64,000 nucleotides of DNA from Daphnia carinata. Its lineage: Eukaryota > Arthropoda > Branchiopoda > Diplostraca > Daphniidae. Shown here piece by piece: positions 55,043 to 64,000 of this stretch. The first letter of the stretch is position 1, and each line of letters starts with the position of its first letter. The notes beneath the pieces were generated by a model. The model saw only the letters and a program-made list of their open reading frames with translations, did not search any database and was not told the origin of the DNA. Location: assembly GCF_022539665.2 (NCBI RefSeq), contig NC_081335.1, positions 9,646,449-9,710,448 on the forward strand, given 5' to 3'. The translations under genes and the position numbers were made by a program.

Positions 55043-58000
55043 CTAATTCCTATAACGCATTGGTAGTCTTCGATTTCTTTGCGGGCGTCCGGTAGCATGT
55101 TGGGGTGGCAATTCTTCAGGCTGATTGATGGCTGGCGCCACCTGTCGGGCCTCAGATTCCAAATTTATGGCAACTACATTGTTTTCGGGAATCGGTGTTG
55201 GATTATGACGATTTAACAATATGTCAGCGTCGATTGAGTTATCGTCATGAATCATGTATATCTTGAATTTCGTTGTCGAGGCATAATTGTTGTTTACTGT
55301 TAGCGTTGGCGTCCATTTTCTTTTCTGCCATTTCCAGTTCCACGGTTTCCAATGCCACATTTTCCACATCCACTATTTTTAGTGGACTCTTTTCCATATC
55401 CACTTTTTCCGATTCGCTCGTTGTTAGCTCCATATTTTCCATAGTTTCCATTGTTTGGGTGGAAATCGATTTACGAAATCGATTCTCGAGCTTCGAAGGC
55501 GTCTCGACAGGGGGACAATGTTCGTCTTTCCATAACATTGTTTCGTACAGGGGTTTTAGACGGTTAACGTGAGTTCGTTGACAGATGTATGAATTATCAG
55601 CAATATCAACATTATTATTGGAATAAACTTTTACAACTCTATAAGGACGTTTATATTTTGAGGTAAATTACCTACTATCGCCGTCTTTAACTACCCTAAT
55701 ATCTAATAATACTCTATCTCCTACGATTTACTGTTTTACATTCGCTCTTTTATTATATTGTTCCCTCTGACGTTTTCTTGCCTTTTCGCTCTCCTCACGG
55801 ACGCGCTGGAAACTATAACGCAAGCGTTCAGTTAAGTTACCCACGTAATCCGATGCGGAGGTAAAGGTTTTTGGGAAAGCGTCAAGGAATTCATTAATAG
55901 GTTTATTAGGATCTCTACCGTGCAGTAAATAATATTGAGTTTCGCAAGTTGAAGAATGGACAGAACTACGGTAAGCGAATAAAACATCATTCAGCATATC
56001 CTTCCAATTGACATGTTCCCCATCTTTTAATTCTTTTCTTAACATTGTTGTTAATGTTCGATTGAATCTTTTAGTCTCTCCATTGCTAGCTGGATTGTAA
56101 GCAGTTGTTAATTTTTGATCAATTTTTATTTTCTTACAGAAATAACGGAATAACTTGGACGTGAAATTGGTTCCGCGATCGGAAAGAATAGCTCTAGGCA
56201 TACCATGTCTAACTATAATTGTCTTATACACACAATCTGCTGTCGTCTGCGCGGTCTGGTCTTTTAACGCAACAGCTTCTACCCACCGGCTGAAGTAATC
56301 GGTGATAACTAGAATATAACTATTCCCATTAGGTGAAAATGGGGTAATAGGACCCAAAAAGTCCATCCCAATGACTTCGAAAGGAGCCTTGGCTATTTCA
56401 TAAGGATGCAACAATGCTCTATACGTTGAAGAAGTGTTGGCGGTGCATACCTCACAAGCTTAGCAGTACTCTTTAATTTCCTTCCTCATGTTTGGCCAAT
56501 AATAATGATTCTTTATTTTCAAATAGCTAAGTCTTATAAAAAGCTAAATGTCCGCCCATCGGTGCGTCATGTAGTTCTTTAAGCACTAGATGGCGTAACG
56601 ATGCAGGCAAGACTAACTGATGGTTAGTTTCGTTTCTTTTGCTATCGGCAGATGGCAGCACGTGCCGGTAAAGTGTACCATCAATAACTTCAAAATAATC
56701 AATTTCTTTTACCCAATCTGGTTTAGACTGAAGAAAAGATTCCTCGAGTTCTCCGTTATCTAAATAATTACGAATGGCTATGCAAAGGTCGTCTTCCAAT
56801 TGCTTCTCGCAAATTAAGGTAATTTTGCTTTCAGTTTGGATACTGGCTACTTTTAAGCATGACAGGCAATCTGCGTTTTGATGAACACGTCCTGGTCTAT
56901 ATTTTAATTCATAATTCGTTGCGGCCAATAGTATAGCCCATCTCCCTAATCTACCATTATTATACTTTTGTTCTTTAAGCCATTGCAAGGGACGATGGTC
57001 GCTGATTATTTCAAAAGGTTTATCCAATAGGTAATGCCTAAAATGCTTGATGGCATCTACGACCGCTAGGGCTTCCTTCTCAGTCGTACTATAATTCGTT
57101 TCTGCTTTGTTAGCTGTCTACTGGAATATGCTATAGGATGTTCGTGGCCATTTTGGATTTGTGATTACACTGCTCCAATGCCGTACTCGCATGCATCGGT
57201 GAAAAGATAAATTTTTCATTGAAATTGGGATAAGCAAGAACTGGTGGCGTTACTAGAGAATTGCGCAATTTCTCGAAAGCAAATTGTTCTTCGGGTCCCC
57301 AGTTAAAAGGCTTCCTGCTAAGATCTTTATGGGTTAATCGAGTCAACGGTTTAGCAATTGATCCAAAATCTTTGATAAATCTTCTGTAGTATCCAGCTAA
57401 TCCGAGAAATGATCTGACTTCATCTACTGAAGTCGGTGTTTTATAGTTGACTATTTTATCAATTTTACTGGGATCAGGCTTAATACCATCGGTCGAAATT
57501 ACATGTCCTAGATAATTCACTGAGCGCTTGATAAATTGACATTTCTTTAGTTTTAATTTCAAATTTGCATTTCTCAAGAATTCAAAAATTTCTCGAATAT
57601 CATGTAAATGATCTTCGAAGGTATCTGAAAAGATTATAACATCATCCAGATAAATTAATGCTTTACGCCCCAAGACTTCTCTCAGTACATAATTCATCAG
57701 TCGTTGGAATGTGGCAGGTGCATTGCACAAGCCAAATGCCATTCTTTTAAATTCGTAGAGGTTGTTTTCTACTACAAACGCTGTTTTTTCTATAGCCGGA
57801 TGGTCGATTTGAATTTGCCAATAACCTGAAGCTAAATCGAGGGTGGTGAAAAATTTCTTCCCATATCGTTTATCCAAAGTTTCGTCTATCCTAGGCATAG
57901 GGAATGAATCCTTTTTCGTAATGCTATTTAATTTGCGATAATCGACACAAAATCTTACTTCTCCATTTTTCTTTTCGACTAAGACCACGGGTGAAGCCCA

Positions 58001-59440
58001 TGTGGAACATGAATATTGAATTACATCAGCGTCGAGCATCTCTTGAACGTCATCATCTAATAATTTTCTTTGGTTATGTGCAGACTTGCCGCGCCGATCA
58101 ATTTTCGGATCTCGATCTCCGATCCGATCTTTTGAGTTTGATCGGATCGGGCGATCCGATCTTTTCTCAAAAGATCTTTTTCTCAAAAGATCTATATTTT
58201 TACCGATCTTTTTGTACGACATCTAGCGCTCAAAATTTACACTATTTAACGAATTTAGCATTGGCTGTCACAGCGACAGTCACTGACGGCCATTGAGGGT
58301 GAACACTAAACCGCTTCCCTCAATTGGCATTCGCAAAAATAGTAGTGAAAGAGTACCATGTGGCTGCAAAATCGACAGCTAGATGGCGAAAAGTTTGATC
58401 GCTCAAAAAGATCGGATCGCGATCATTTTTTTGGGATCGCCGATCCGATCTCCGATCTTTCTCAAAAGATCGGATCGGCGATCATTTTTTGATCGAAGAT
58501 CGGATCGGCGATCAATTTTTGATCGCGATCGCGGCAAGTCTGGTTATGTGTTACTCTGTATGGGCGTTGTCTAATGGGTCCTCGTCCTTGTGTATCAATC
58601 GTGTGTTTTATAAGGTTGGTGTTTCCTAATTCCGAATCTTTGGACGCGAACAAGTCGTGAAAATCATTTAATAAGTCTGAGAGCGGTGCTTAAAATTCAG
58701 AGTCGACTTCTGAAATTAAAACTGGCTCAGCTTCTGCTTTAGGTATATCCAATTTAGTGAACGAAATTTTTCCGATAACTTTATCAATTATTTCAATTAC
58801 TCCTAATTCAGTGTTTCTCGGAATTTTAATTTGATGAAGCGAACGATTCTCGACTATAATGCTATAAATTCCATCTCCCGATACGTTTTCTTTAAACTCT
58901 TCGATAAAAATGCCTACTGGTAAATTGTCTGCTGGGGTAAATGTAAATGCTGTATTAGGTGGGACATACGGAAATGAACCTTTCATCCGCGCTGCAATTA
59001 CCATCGACGTCTGACGAGATAACGTCGTCTTTTTGACCGTTGTAACTGCCTTGTCCGGTACCTCAAAGATGGCTGATCCCTGCTCATCCCTTGCTAGGTA
59101 AATACTTCTGGCTTCTCCGTCAAGCCGAAATCCGTGTTTCTGGATTGCATCTCATCCAAGGATACAGTCCTCAGAAACACCATTAGTAACAATAAATTCT
59201 TGCTTAAAACTGACTCTCCGTATCGAACGGGTAAAATTATTCTTCCCAGCGTATGTAATTTCTTCTCCCCTACATCGTACAAATCGAAATCAAGCTGGCT
59301 GCAGATCACCTGACCTCTAGGAGTTAACTTATTAAATAATATCGTGGATAATACTTTAGACGCGCCTGTTTCAAATAATGCTTGTAACGGAATCTGAAGA
59401 AAAAAAAAAAATGTGAAAAATGTTTGTGAAAAATCTTCAA
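55043..59440 (-). pseudogene. Element D pol: protease, RT, RNase H, integrase
   Basis: The protease region near 59390 reads LQALFETGAS, with glutamate in place of the catalytic aspartate. RT begins at about 58650 (IRQRPYRVTHNQ), is split by a MITE, and continues in 57131-58075 with IYLDDVIIFS. RNase H is in 56527-57027 (HRPLQWLKEQKYN). The integrase core in 55728-56414 has GMDFLGP and LSDRGTNF, but reads NGETKRFN where a glutamate would normally stand in place of the lysine. The tail follows to 55043 (GRPQRNRRLPMRY). Several stops and frameshifts are present, including one in the GPY-like region near 55665. Clearly inactive. Confidence 0.88.
58081..58542. mobile_element. hAT-type MITE in element D reverse transcriptase
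   Basis: 462 bp with inverted ends CAGACTTGCCGCG (58081) and CGCGGCAAGTCTG (58542). It is flanked by the 8-bp duplication GTTATGTG (58073-58080 and 58543-58550). An 8-bp duplication and CAG...CTG ends are typical of hAT elements. The subterminal parts consist of repeated GATCGGATCGGCGATC-like words. No transposase. Confidence 0.93.
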
Positions 59441-61579
59441 TGGAATTCTAGGGGTCGATTCATTCGTAATAGTGGTTAATTTTGCGACTTGTCGGGGTTT
59501 TATGCGAGGCTCGTTATCAACTGACCCGAAACTACAGTTGATAGCTACTGGTTTCCCTGATGTTGGGTAGGGACCTGGAATATTGGGCCTTTGAGAGTTT
59601 CTATATTTCGGACAGTTATTAGATTTATGCCCAATCTCGCGACAAGAATAGCAGACGGGAGGCTGAGCTTGTTCCAGAGCTTGGCGCTGAATTTGACGAC
59701 AATTGGATTGCGTGTGTCCGCGGTAACTACAAAAATTACAAATTATTACTTGTTGATCTGATCTGTTATTGCTGTTGCTAGGTGACCTCGGGAAAGATGG
59801 CATGCCTGGCGCTGATCTGTTTGGGAATCTATCTGGTTGGTAAGAATTATTTGTGTTATTAGGGCGATAACTGGGAGGTCTGCAGTTCCTATCTTGATTA
59901 ACGTTATTTGTGTAAAGCATTCTTGTTGTGGGAAGAAAGACTTTACTTTATTAAGACAAGAAATAATAATAAATAAATAATAATGAATAAATAAACTCGG
60001 AAGGCGTTACCACAATGCCAAATATATTTTATTCTAATAGGCCGAATGAATAACAAGGGGAATACACAGTTATAGGATATAAAAAGGAGAAACGGGAATA
60101 GAAAAATAGAGTTATGCGAATTCAACCTTACCGTCACCGCTGTGGCGAGGGTAGAAATAAAGATGGACCGTTGCGGAGAAAATACAGGTTACAGGCTCAT
60201 CAGTCGCACAAGTAGCGATAAGGAGCACTTATAATAGTTATTGATTTAAACACAATTTATACTCACAACAACTGACGAATTGAACAACACTCGTTGATGA
60301 GATAGCACTAGAACTGGAACTTGAACAAGAACAGGAACTAGTGGAAGAACGAAGCGGAACTAGAACTAACTTTTGGGAATAAAAAGGCATCTTTTTATAG
60401 GTCTTACATGCTTAAGGCAACATAGCATTTCCGACAAATGAGCTCCGGATGTCGTACGCAGGAACATTTCATATTCACGGAAATGCATGGCGCGACTTCC
60501 TACGCATGAAGATTCATCCAATCGGAAATAAGTAGAGCACAAGGTATAATATAGAAATAGAATTCAACGAAAGGGCAACAACACTTGAATTATGATATTT
60601 ATAAGGCATAAAGGCAACGGATGTAAATATATGATCATAATAATAAAATAAACAATCAAGACACAATATAATTCAATAAAAATTGTATTTTATGACTTCG
60701 TTACATTTGGCTGAAATGAAACTTGGTTCCTATAAGGAACGCCTGGTGGAGTAGAAGAATAATCTTTCTTATCCTGTTGGAGTTGTTTTACAGCCTGTGT
60801 GAGTTCGTGAAGAATATCCTTAATCTCATCTTTCTCTGACTTTGGATTATCCTCTTGCTTATGGCTATGGCGAATATTAGCAACGGCATTGTCTACAATT
60901 TCCTTCTGATCGATCAACATTTGCTTAAGTTCTTTTAATTCTGAATCTTTTGTGCCAAAGGATTCGTCAATTGCCCTAACAAATTCATGCTTCTCGTTGT
61001 CCGTTTCTAGAGCCTCCAACCGAACGGCATAAACGCGTGTTGCTGCTACGAGTTCGTGAAAATCTCTGAATTCCTTATATCGGACTTCTTGGAAGCTTGG
61101 AATCTAATCCCTCAATAAATTTTTGCATGAGGATGACTGCGAAAGATTTTTCCATGTGCCCTTTTAAAAATTTATTGTAAACGATGAGCATAATCTACTA
61201 TCTTTTCTCCAGGTTTACGCTTGGCTTTATTGAACTTTCTAATGTAGACATCAACATTTTCATCCCCGTGGAAGTGATCGAGCAAAGCTTATTTAATAGA
61301 ATCATAGTCGTAAGGATGTTTCCTGATTATGGGTTGTATGACTGAATTGAAAGCTTTATCTGTTAATTTAGCACGCAGCATCTGAATAATTTTTCCTTCA
61401 GACCATCCTGCCCCATCAACTATGCTCTCAAAAGATTCTAACCAACAGTCAAAACGAGAAATTGGACTACCGGAAAAAGCAGGAAGTAATTGCAATCGTG
61501 AAAAGGTATGCTGGTTGTTTTGCAAATCGAATAAATCATTAACCGGAGCTGCCCTGGTAGGGGAAGAAGAGTAAGCCAT
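59324..61579 (-). pseudogene. Element D gag, split by a solo LTR
   Basis: The capsid starts at 61579 (MAYSSSPTRAAPVNDLFD; LQLLPAFSGSPISRFDCWLE). Frame breaks lie near 61290-61020, then 60690-61019 continues the charged linker. A solo LTR (59911-60705) interrupts, and 59324-59910 carries two CCHC knuckles (CNFCSYRGHTQSNC, CYSCREIGHKSNNC). It is closely related to the intact gag of element B. Confidence 0.88.
59911..60705 (-). mobile_element. Solo LTR of a B-like family
   Basis: 795 bp, TG...CA ends, flanked by TTTG on both sides. Read on minus it starts TGTAACGAAGTCATAAAATAC, like the element B LTR (TGTAACGAAGTCATAAAAATAC), and ends in CTTTACA. No internal region, so it arose by LTR-LTR recombination. 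Confidence 0.93.
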
Positions 61580-62438
61580 ATTGTTGGTAAAAAAAAGTTA
61601 TAGGGGAGTTTGGAGTTCTGTGATGGTGAGATTGCGCGGTGCCCGAGATGCGGTTCGAAACCGGCCGGGATTCGCCAATATTATTGTCGGTCAGTTGTAT
61701 CGACGGTTTCGGAATCGTATTCGGTCTGTCTGGCGCTTGTTTATCTGCTGTGATGATGTCGGACAAGTTGGGGTGGTCTCCAGCTCTTCCTGATTTTCCT
61801 GAATGGATGATAGCAACTGTTTCAATTGTTTGGCAGTCTGGGTGAGGACGTCTTTGATGATGGTCGAAAGCTGCTTGTGGCACAGTCTTGCCACTCTTAG
61901 GAAGTGGGTCAATCTGTTCCCGAGCAGTATCAGTTCGGGTAACAGTGATTCCAAGCTGGTGATGGATTGTAGTTTCCTTAGGAACGAGAGTAGGTTTAGT
62001 ATGGCCGTGAGAAGAGTCAGCTGGAAGTCCAACAAGGTTTTCTCCAGGTGGATCGAGAATTCGAATATTTCCAGGATGAGAAACTCGTATCGCCTGTCCT
62101 CCTCGCTGACTTGCGTCGTCGCTCTCGGCACAAAGCTGAAGAGGGTCGTGTCCTTCGCTGGTACGAGCGTCTGCAGATCCTCTATGCTGTACGTTTGTCC
62201 TAACAGGAACGTCGTAAACTGCCTCGCATACGTCGTAAAGGACGTCGTCAATTCGGACGCTTGTTGATCCACCTTCCGTGTCGTCCGCTTTAGCCGCCCG
62301 CTGGCCCTCACTTCTTGAATGGCAGCTAAGTATCTCAGGAATATCGTTGGCGTCTCCACGTCTGTCAGCAACTGCGGTTTGCCCAGGGGGCGGCTCCTCA
62401 GCCCGAAATCGTTCAGTAGCCGGTTCAGCTGGTCCCAA
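61539..62438 (-). CDS. Long frame overlapping ORF2 (possible ORF1 extension)
   Basis: A 299-codon frame is open opposite ORF2 in the ORF1 reading frame, separated from ORF1 only by a TGA at 62475-62477. In element B the ORF1 frame has no stop at that point and continues to the shared PENLG. The ORF1 frame is again open in B at 34107-34559. The peptide is polar and disordered-looking. It could be an overprinted C-terminal extension of ORF1, or a chance open frame in GC-rich DNA. Confidence 0.3.
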   Translation of the reverse strand: MGPAEPATERFRAEEPPPGQTAVADRRGDANDIPEILSCHSRSEGQRAAKADDTEGGSTSVRIDDVLYDVCEAVYDVPVRTNVQHRGSADARTSEGHDPLQLCAESDDASQRGGQAIRVSHPGNIRILDPPGENLVGLPADSSHGHTKPTLVPKETTIHHQLGITVTRTDTAREQIDPLPKSGKTVPQAAFDHHQRRPHPDCQTIETVAIIHSGKSGRAGDHPNLSDIITADKQAPDRPNTIPKPSIQLTDNNIGESRPVSNRISGTAQSHHHRTPNSPITFFYQQYGLLFFPYQGSSG

Positions 62439-62602
62439 ATTTTCGGGTAGTGCGACTGGAAGTCCAACACCCTCTCATTCAGGCACTTGAGTGCTAATAT
62501 CAGGGATGGAATCGGACTCGACGGCGTCGGAAACACTTTGGATGGATTGCTCTGGATTTCGTGGTATAGATGATGGAGACTCAAGTTGAGGTGACCGTCC
62601 AT
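61691..62602 (-). CDS. ORF2 of element D (unknown helical protein)
   Basis: An intact 303-codon frame from MDGHLNLSLHHLYHEIQ. It is predicted to be mostly helical (LILALKCLNERVLDFQ; IHLEKTLLDFQLTLLTAILN) and ends in a basic tail (KRQTDRIRFRNRRYN). It lies between ORF1 and gag and overlaps ORF1 by 128 bp in another frame. Its blocks are conserved at the protein level in element B despite frameshifts there, which argues for real coding. No family recognised. Translation would need leaky scanning, reinitiation or frameshifting. Confidence 0.6.
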   Translation of the reverse strand: MDGHLNLSLHHLYHEIQSNPSKVFPTPSSPIPSLILALKCLNERVLDFQSHYPKIWDQLNRLLNDFGLRSRPLGKPQLLTDVETPTIFLRYLAAIQEVRASGRLKRTTRKVDQQASELTTSFTTYARQFTTFLLGQTYSIEDLQTLVPAKDTTLFSFVPRATTQVSEEDRRYEFLILEIFEFSIHLEKTLLDFQLTLLTAILNLLSFLRKLQSITSLESLLPELILLGNRLTHFLRVARLCHKQLSTIIKDVLTQTAKQLKQLLSSIQENQEELETTPTCPTSSQQINKRQTDRIRFRNRRYN

Positions 62603-63098
62603 TCACTGGGCTTTTCTTTTGGAAGAAGCTTAAAAGAGTACTCGAGAGAAGACTAGCCTTTGATTCGCTTTTCGTAGGTGATTTTGGAGGGGAAGGACGA
62701 GAAAAGAACTTAGCATAAACCGATCGTGGACGTTGAGTGGCTGCAGCAGTAGACTTAGCACGCGTACCAGTTTTTTTAGTGGTGGGTTTAACGAACGGAG
62801 CCACTTCCTTATAAGCAGTATTCGACCGTAGTTTACTTAACTGAGTATTATCTGTCTGCACTCTAGGTTTCATAACGGGAGAAGCAGATTTTTTGACGGC
62901 TTCAGTTTCTGCTTCTGACGCTTTACAGCCCTGAACTTTGTCTAACGTGGACGAAGGGCGATCTGATAGTTTCTCAAAATCAATTAACTTAGCAACCGTT
63001 TCGTCGGATATTTGTACCACTGGCGTTAGGGGAACAAGGGGGGTGCTTACAGGCGTGCGAGGTATCTTAGGTCCGCCATAAATAACATCATCCGTCAT
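62475..63098 (-). CDS. ORF1 of element D
   Basis: 207 codons from MTDDVIYGGPKIPRTPVS, 21 bp from the PBS. Serine/proline/lysine-rich and probably disordered, with KKSASPVMKP and LSKLRSNTAY shared with element B ORF1 (33378-34064). It ends in TGA at 62475, inside the start of ORF2. No recognised domain. Confidence 0.6.
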   Translation of the reverse strand: MTDDVIYGGPKIPRTPVSTPLVPLTPVVQISDETVAKLIDFEKLSDRPSSTLDKVQGCKASEAETEAVKKSASPVMKPRVQTDNTQLSKLRSNTAYKEVAPFVKPTTKKTGTRAKSTAAATQRPRSVYAKFFSRPSPPKSPTKSESKASLLSSTLLSFFQKKSPVNGRSPQLESPSSIPRNPEQSIQSVSDAVESDSIPDISTQVPE

Positions 63099-63132
63099 TG
63101 TGGTCGAGTTAGAGAAACCGCTGCCACCATAA

Positions 63133-63867
63133 TGTAAAGCATCTTCCCGTGTGGGAAGACGGACTTTACGGAATTAAGACAATAAAAAGATATTGATCTA
63201 AGAGGCGTTTTACCCACAATGACGTATGTGTTTATTGTAAGCTAAGACACAAGAATTAAAAAGACAAGAGAACAAATGATAAGAAGAAACATTCGGGAAA
63301 ACAAGTTAAAAGAGGGAACAATTAAACAGGGTCTTACCGTGAACTCACGAGTGAAAGAATGGAAGATAAACGACACAAGGCGAACTTGGAATTCAGCTTC
63401 CACACGAGCGGTACACAACAAGAGTTCAGATACGCAAGAATTGACAATCAACGTCCGGAATAGCTCGGGACGAGAACGAGTTTTTACTCAAAGGTTTAGT
63501 TAAGGAAACATTAAGTAAGGCACAATACTACTCGATAAAGCGAGGAAGATTGGCTTAAGGCAACTACTTGGCACGGCTGCAACTACTTGTCTGATTTCCG
63601 TCAACTGCTAGGTTTATCGCGAAACTTTGCATATTGCAAAAGTGGCGTGATTGGGCGGAGCTTGTGCACTCACGCGGCAGCCAATTAAAAGATGCCGTTT
63701 GACGTGGCGTGATGTTGAGGTCGTATCGTCTGCGTGAGTCAGCTGCAGGTGTTCATTTGGGTCGGCTGCACTGGGTATATGGTGTTGCAATTGCCATGTC
63801 CAGACTTGTGTTTACTACTGAAGCAAAAGCGAGAAAAAGTTAAAGTAATCTATTCGGCTTCGTTACA
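63133..63867 (-). repeat. Element D 5' LTR
   Basis: 735 bp, followed on the right by CAAG. PBS on the left (TTATGGTGGCAGCGG on minus). The U5 end forms the family hairpin (GTAAAG/CTTTAC and CGTCTTCCC/GGGAAGATG arms, one mismatched pair relative to the 3' LTR). Confidence 0.93.
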
Positions 63868-64000
63868 CAAGCTACATGCTCGAACGTTGCTAAAACGCTG
63901 CTACACTACTACACGGCTATACGGATGGCAATGTGCGAGAAGACTAAAAAAAAAGACAGAGCTCAGGCGTGGGTTTTATACCAAGCTTTGGCTTGGTGAT
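63868..64000 (-). other. Right flank of element D, probable rest of the split outer LTR
   Basis: It starts with the CAAG duplication and should continue the sequence that stops at 17620. A minus-strand TATA-like GGTATAAAACCC near 63980 would fit an LTR promoter. Too short to confirm. Confidence 0.35.

Larger units (their letters stand above)
17621..63867 (-). mobile_element. Element D: Ty3/gypsy-type LTR retrotransposon with glycoprotein, host of nested insertions
   Basis: LTRs at 17621-18350 and 63133-63867, with CAAG on both outer sides (17617-17620 and 63868-63871). In minus order it carries the 5' LTR, PBS (TGGTGGCAGCG after TTA), ORF1 and ORF2, gag with two knuckles, pol, ORF-X, a second ORF-X, a short hydrophobic ORF, an RNA-virus-like glycoprotein gene and the 3' LTR. 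Excluding insertions it is roughly 14 kb. It is interrupted by element C (22843-53968), a solo LTR (59911-60705) and a MITE (58081-58542). Protease and integrase active-site residues are substituted and several frames are broken, so it is inactive. Confidence 0.9.

Overview
The window looks like nuclear DNA from an arthropod, most probably a cladoceran crustacean such as Daphnia. It has two compact, intron-rich, conserved host genes with very short introns, followed by a large block of LTR retrotransposons. The species is an inference; the sequence carries no direct taxonomic marker.

1-11 kb is host DNA. The left edge holds the 5' end of an unidentified minus-strand gene. HBS1L (ribosome rescue GTPase, minus, 13 coding exons, 3179-7251) and CIAO3/NARFL (cytosolic Fe-S assembly factor, plus, 7 coding exons, 7478-9649) are head to head, with 226 bp between their start codons. 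HBS1L has a phase-compatible alternative terminal exon (5617-6287) that would make a short SKI7-like isoform.

11-17.6 kb holds wreckage of an unusual LTR element. A nucleoprotein-like open frame occupies the gag position. A second copy is followed by a CCHC zinc knuckle, an aspartic-protease fragment, a small unknown ORF and the start of a glycoprotein gene that resembles glycoproteins of negative-strand RNA viruses (possibly chuvirus-derived).

17.6-64 kb is a nested stack of LTR retrotransposons resolved by paired LTRs and 4-bp target-site duplications. Element D (minus, 17621-63867, CAAG) contains element C (minus, 22843-53968, ATAG), which contains element A (minus, 26474-49033, GTAT), which contains element B (plus, 32455-46501, ATTA). 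D itself appears to interrupt the LTR of the nucleoprotein-bearing element. B also holds a 3.2-kb DNA element with CCCTAGCAG ends. D also holds a solo LTR and a hAT-type MITE.

Two retroelement lineages are present. A and C are errantivirus-like Ty3/gypsy elements with a baculovirus-F-type envelope. B and D have two extra ORFs upstream of gag, a Ty3/gypsy gag-pol, a small accessory ORF family (called ORF-X here), a short hydrophobic ORF and a different, RNA-virus-like glycoprotein. All glycoprotein genes here are interrupted by stops or frameshifts, and almost all gag and pol genes are broken. The locus is therefore a graveyard of degraded proviruses and a candidate piRNA-generating region.
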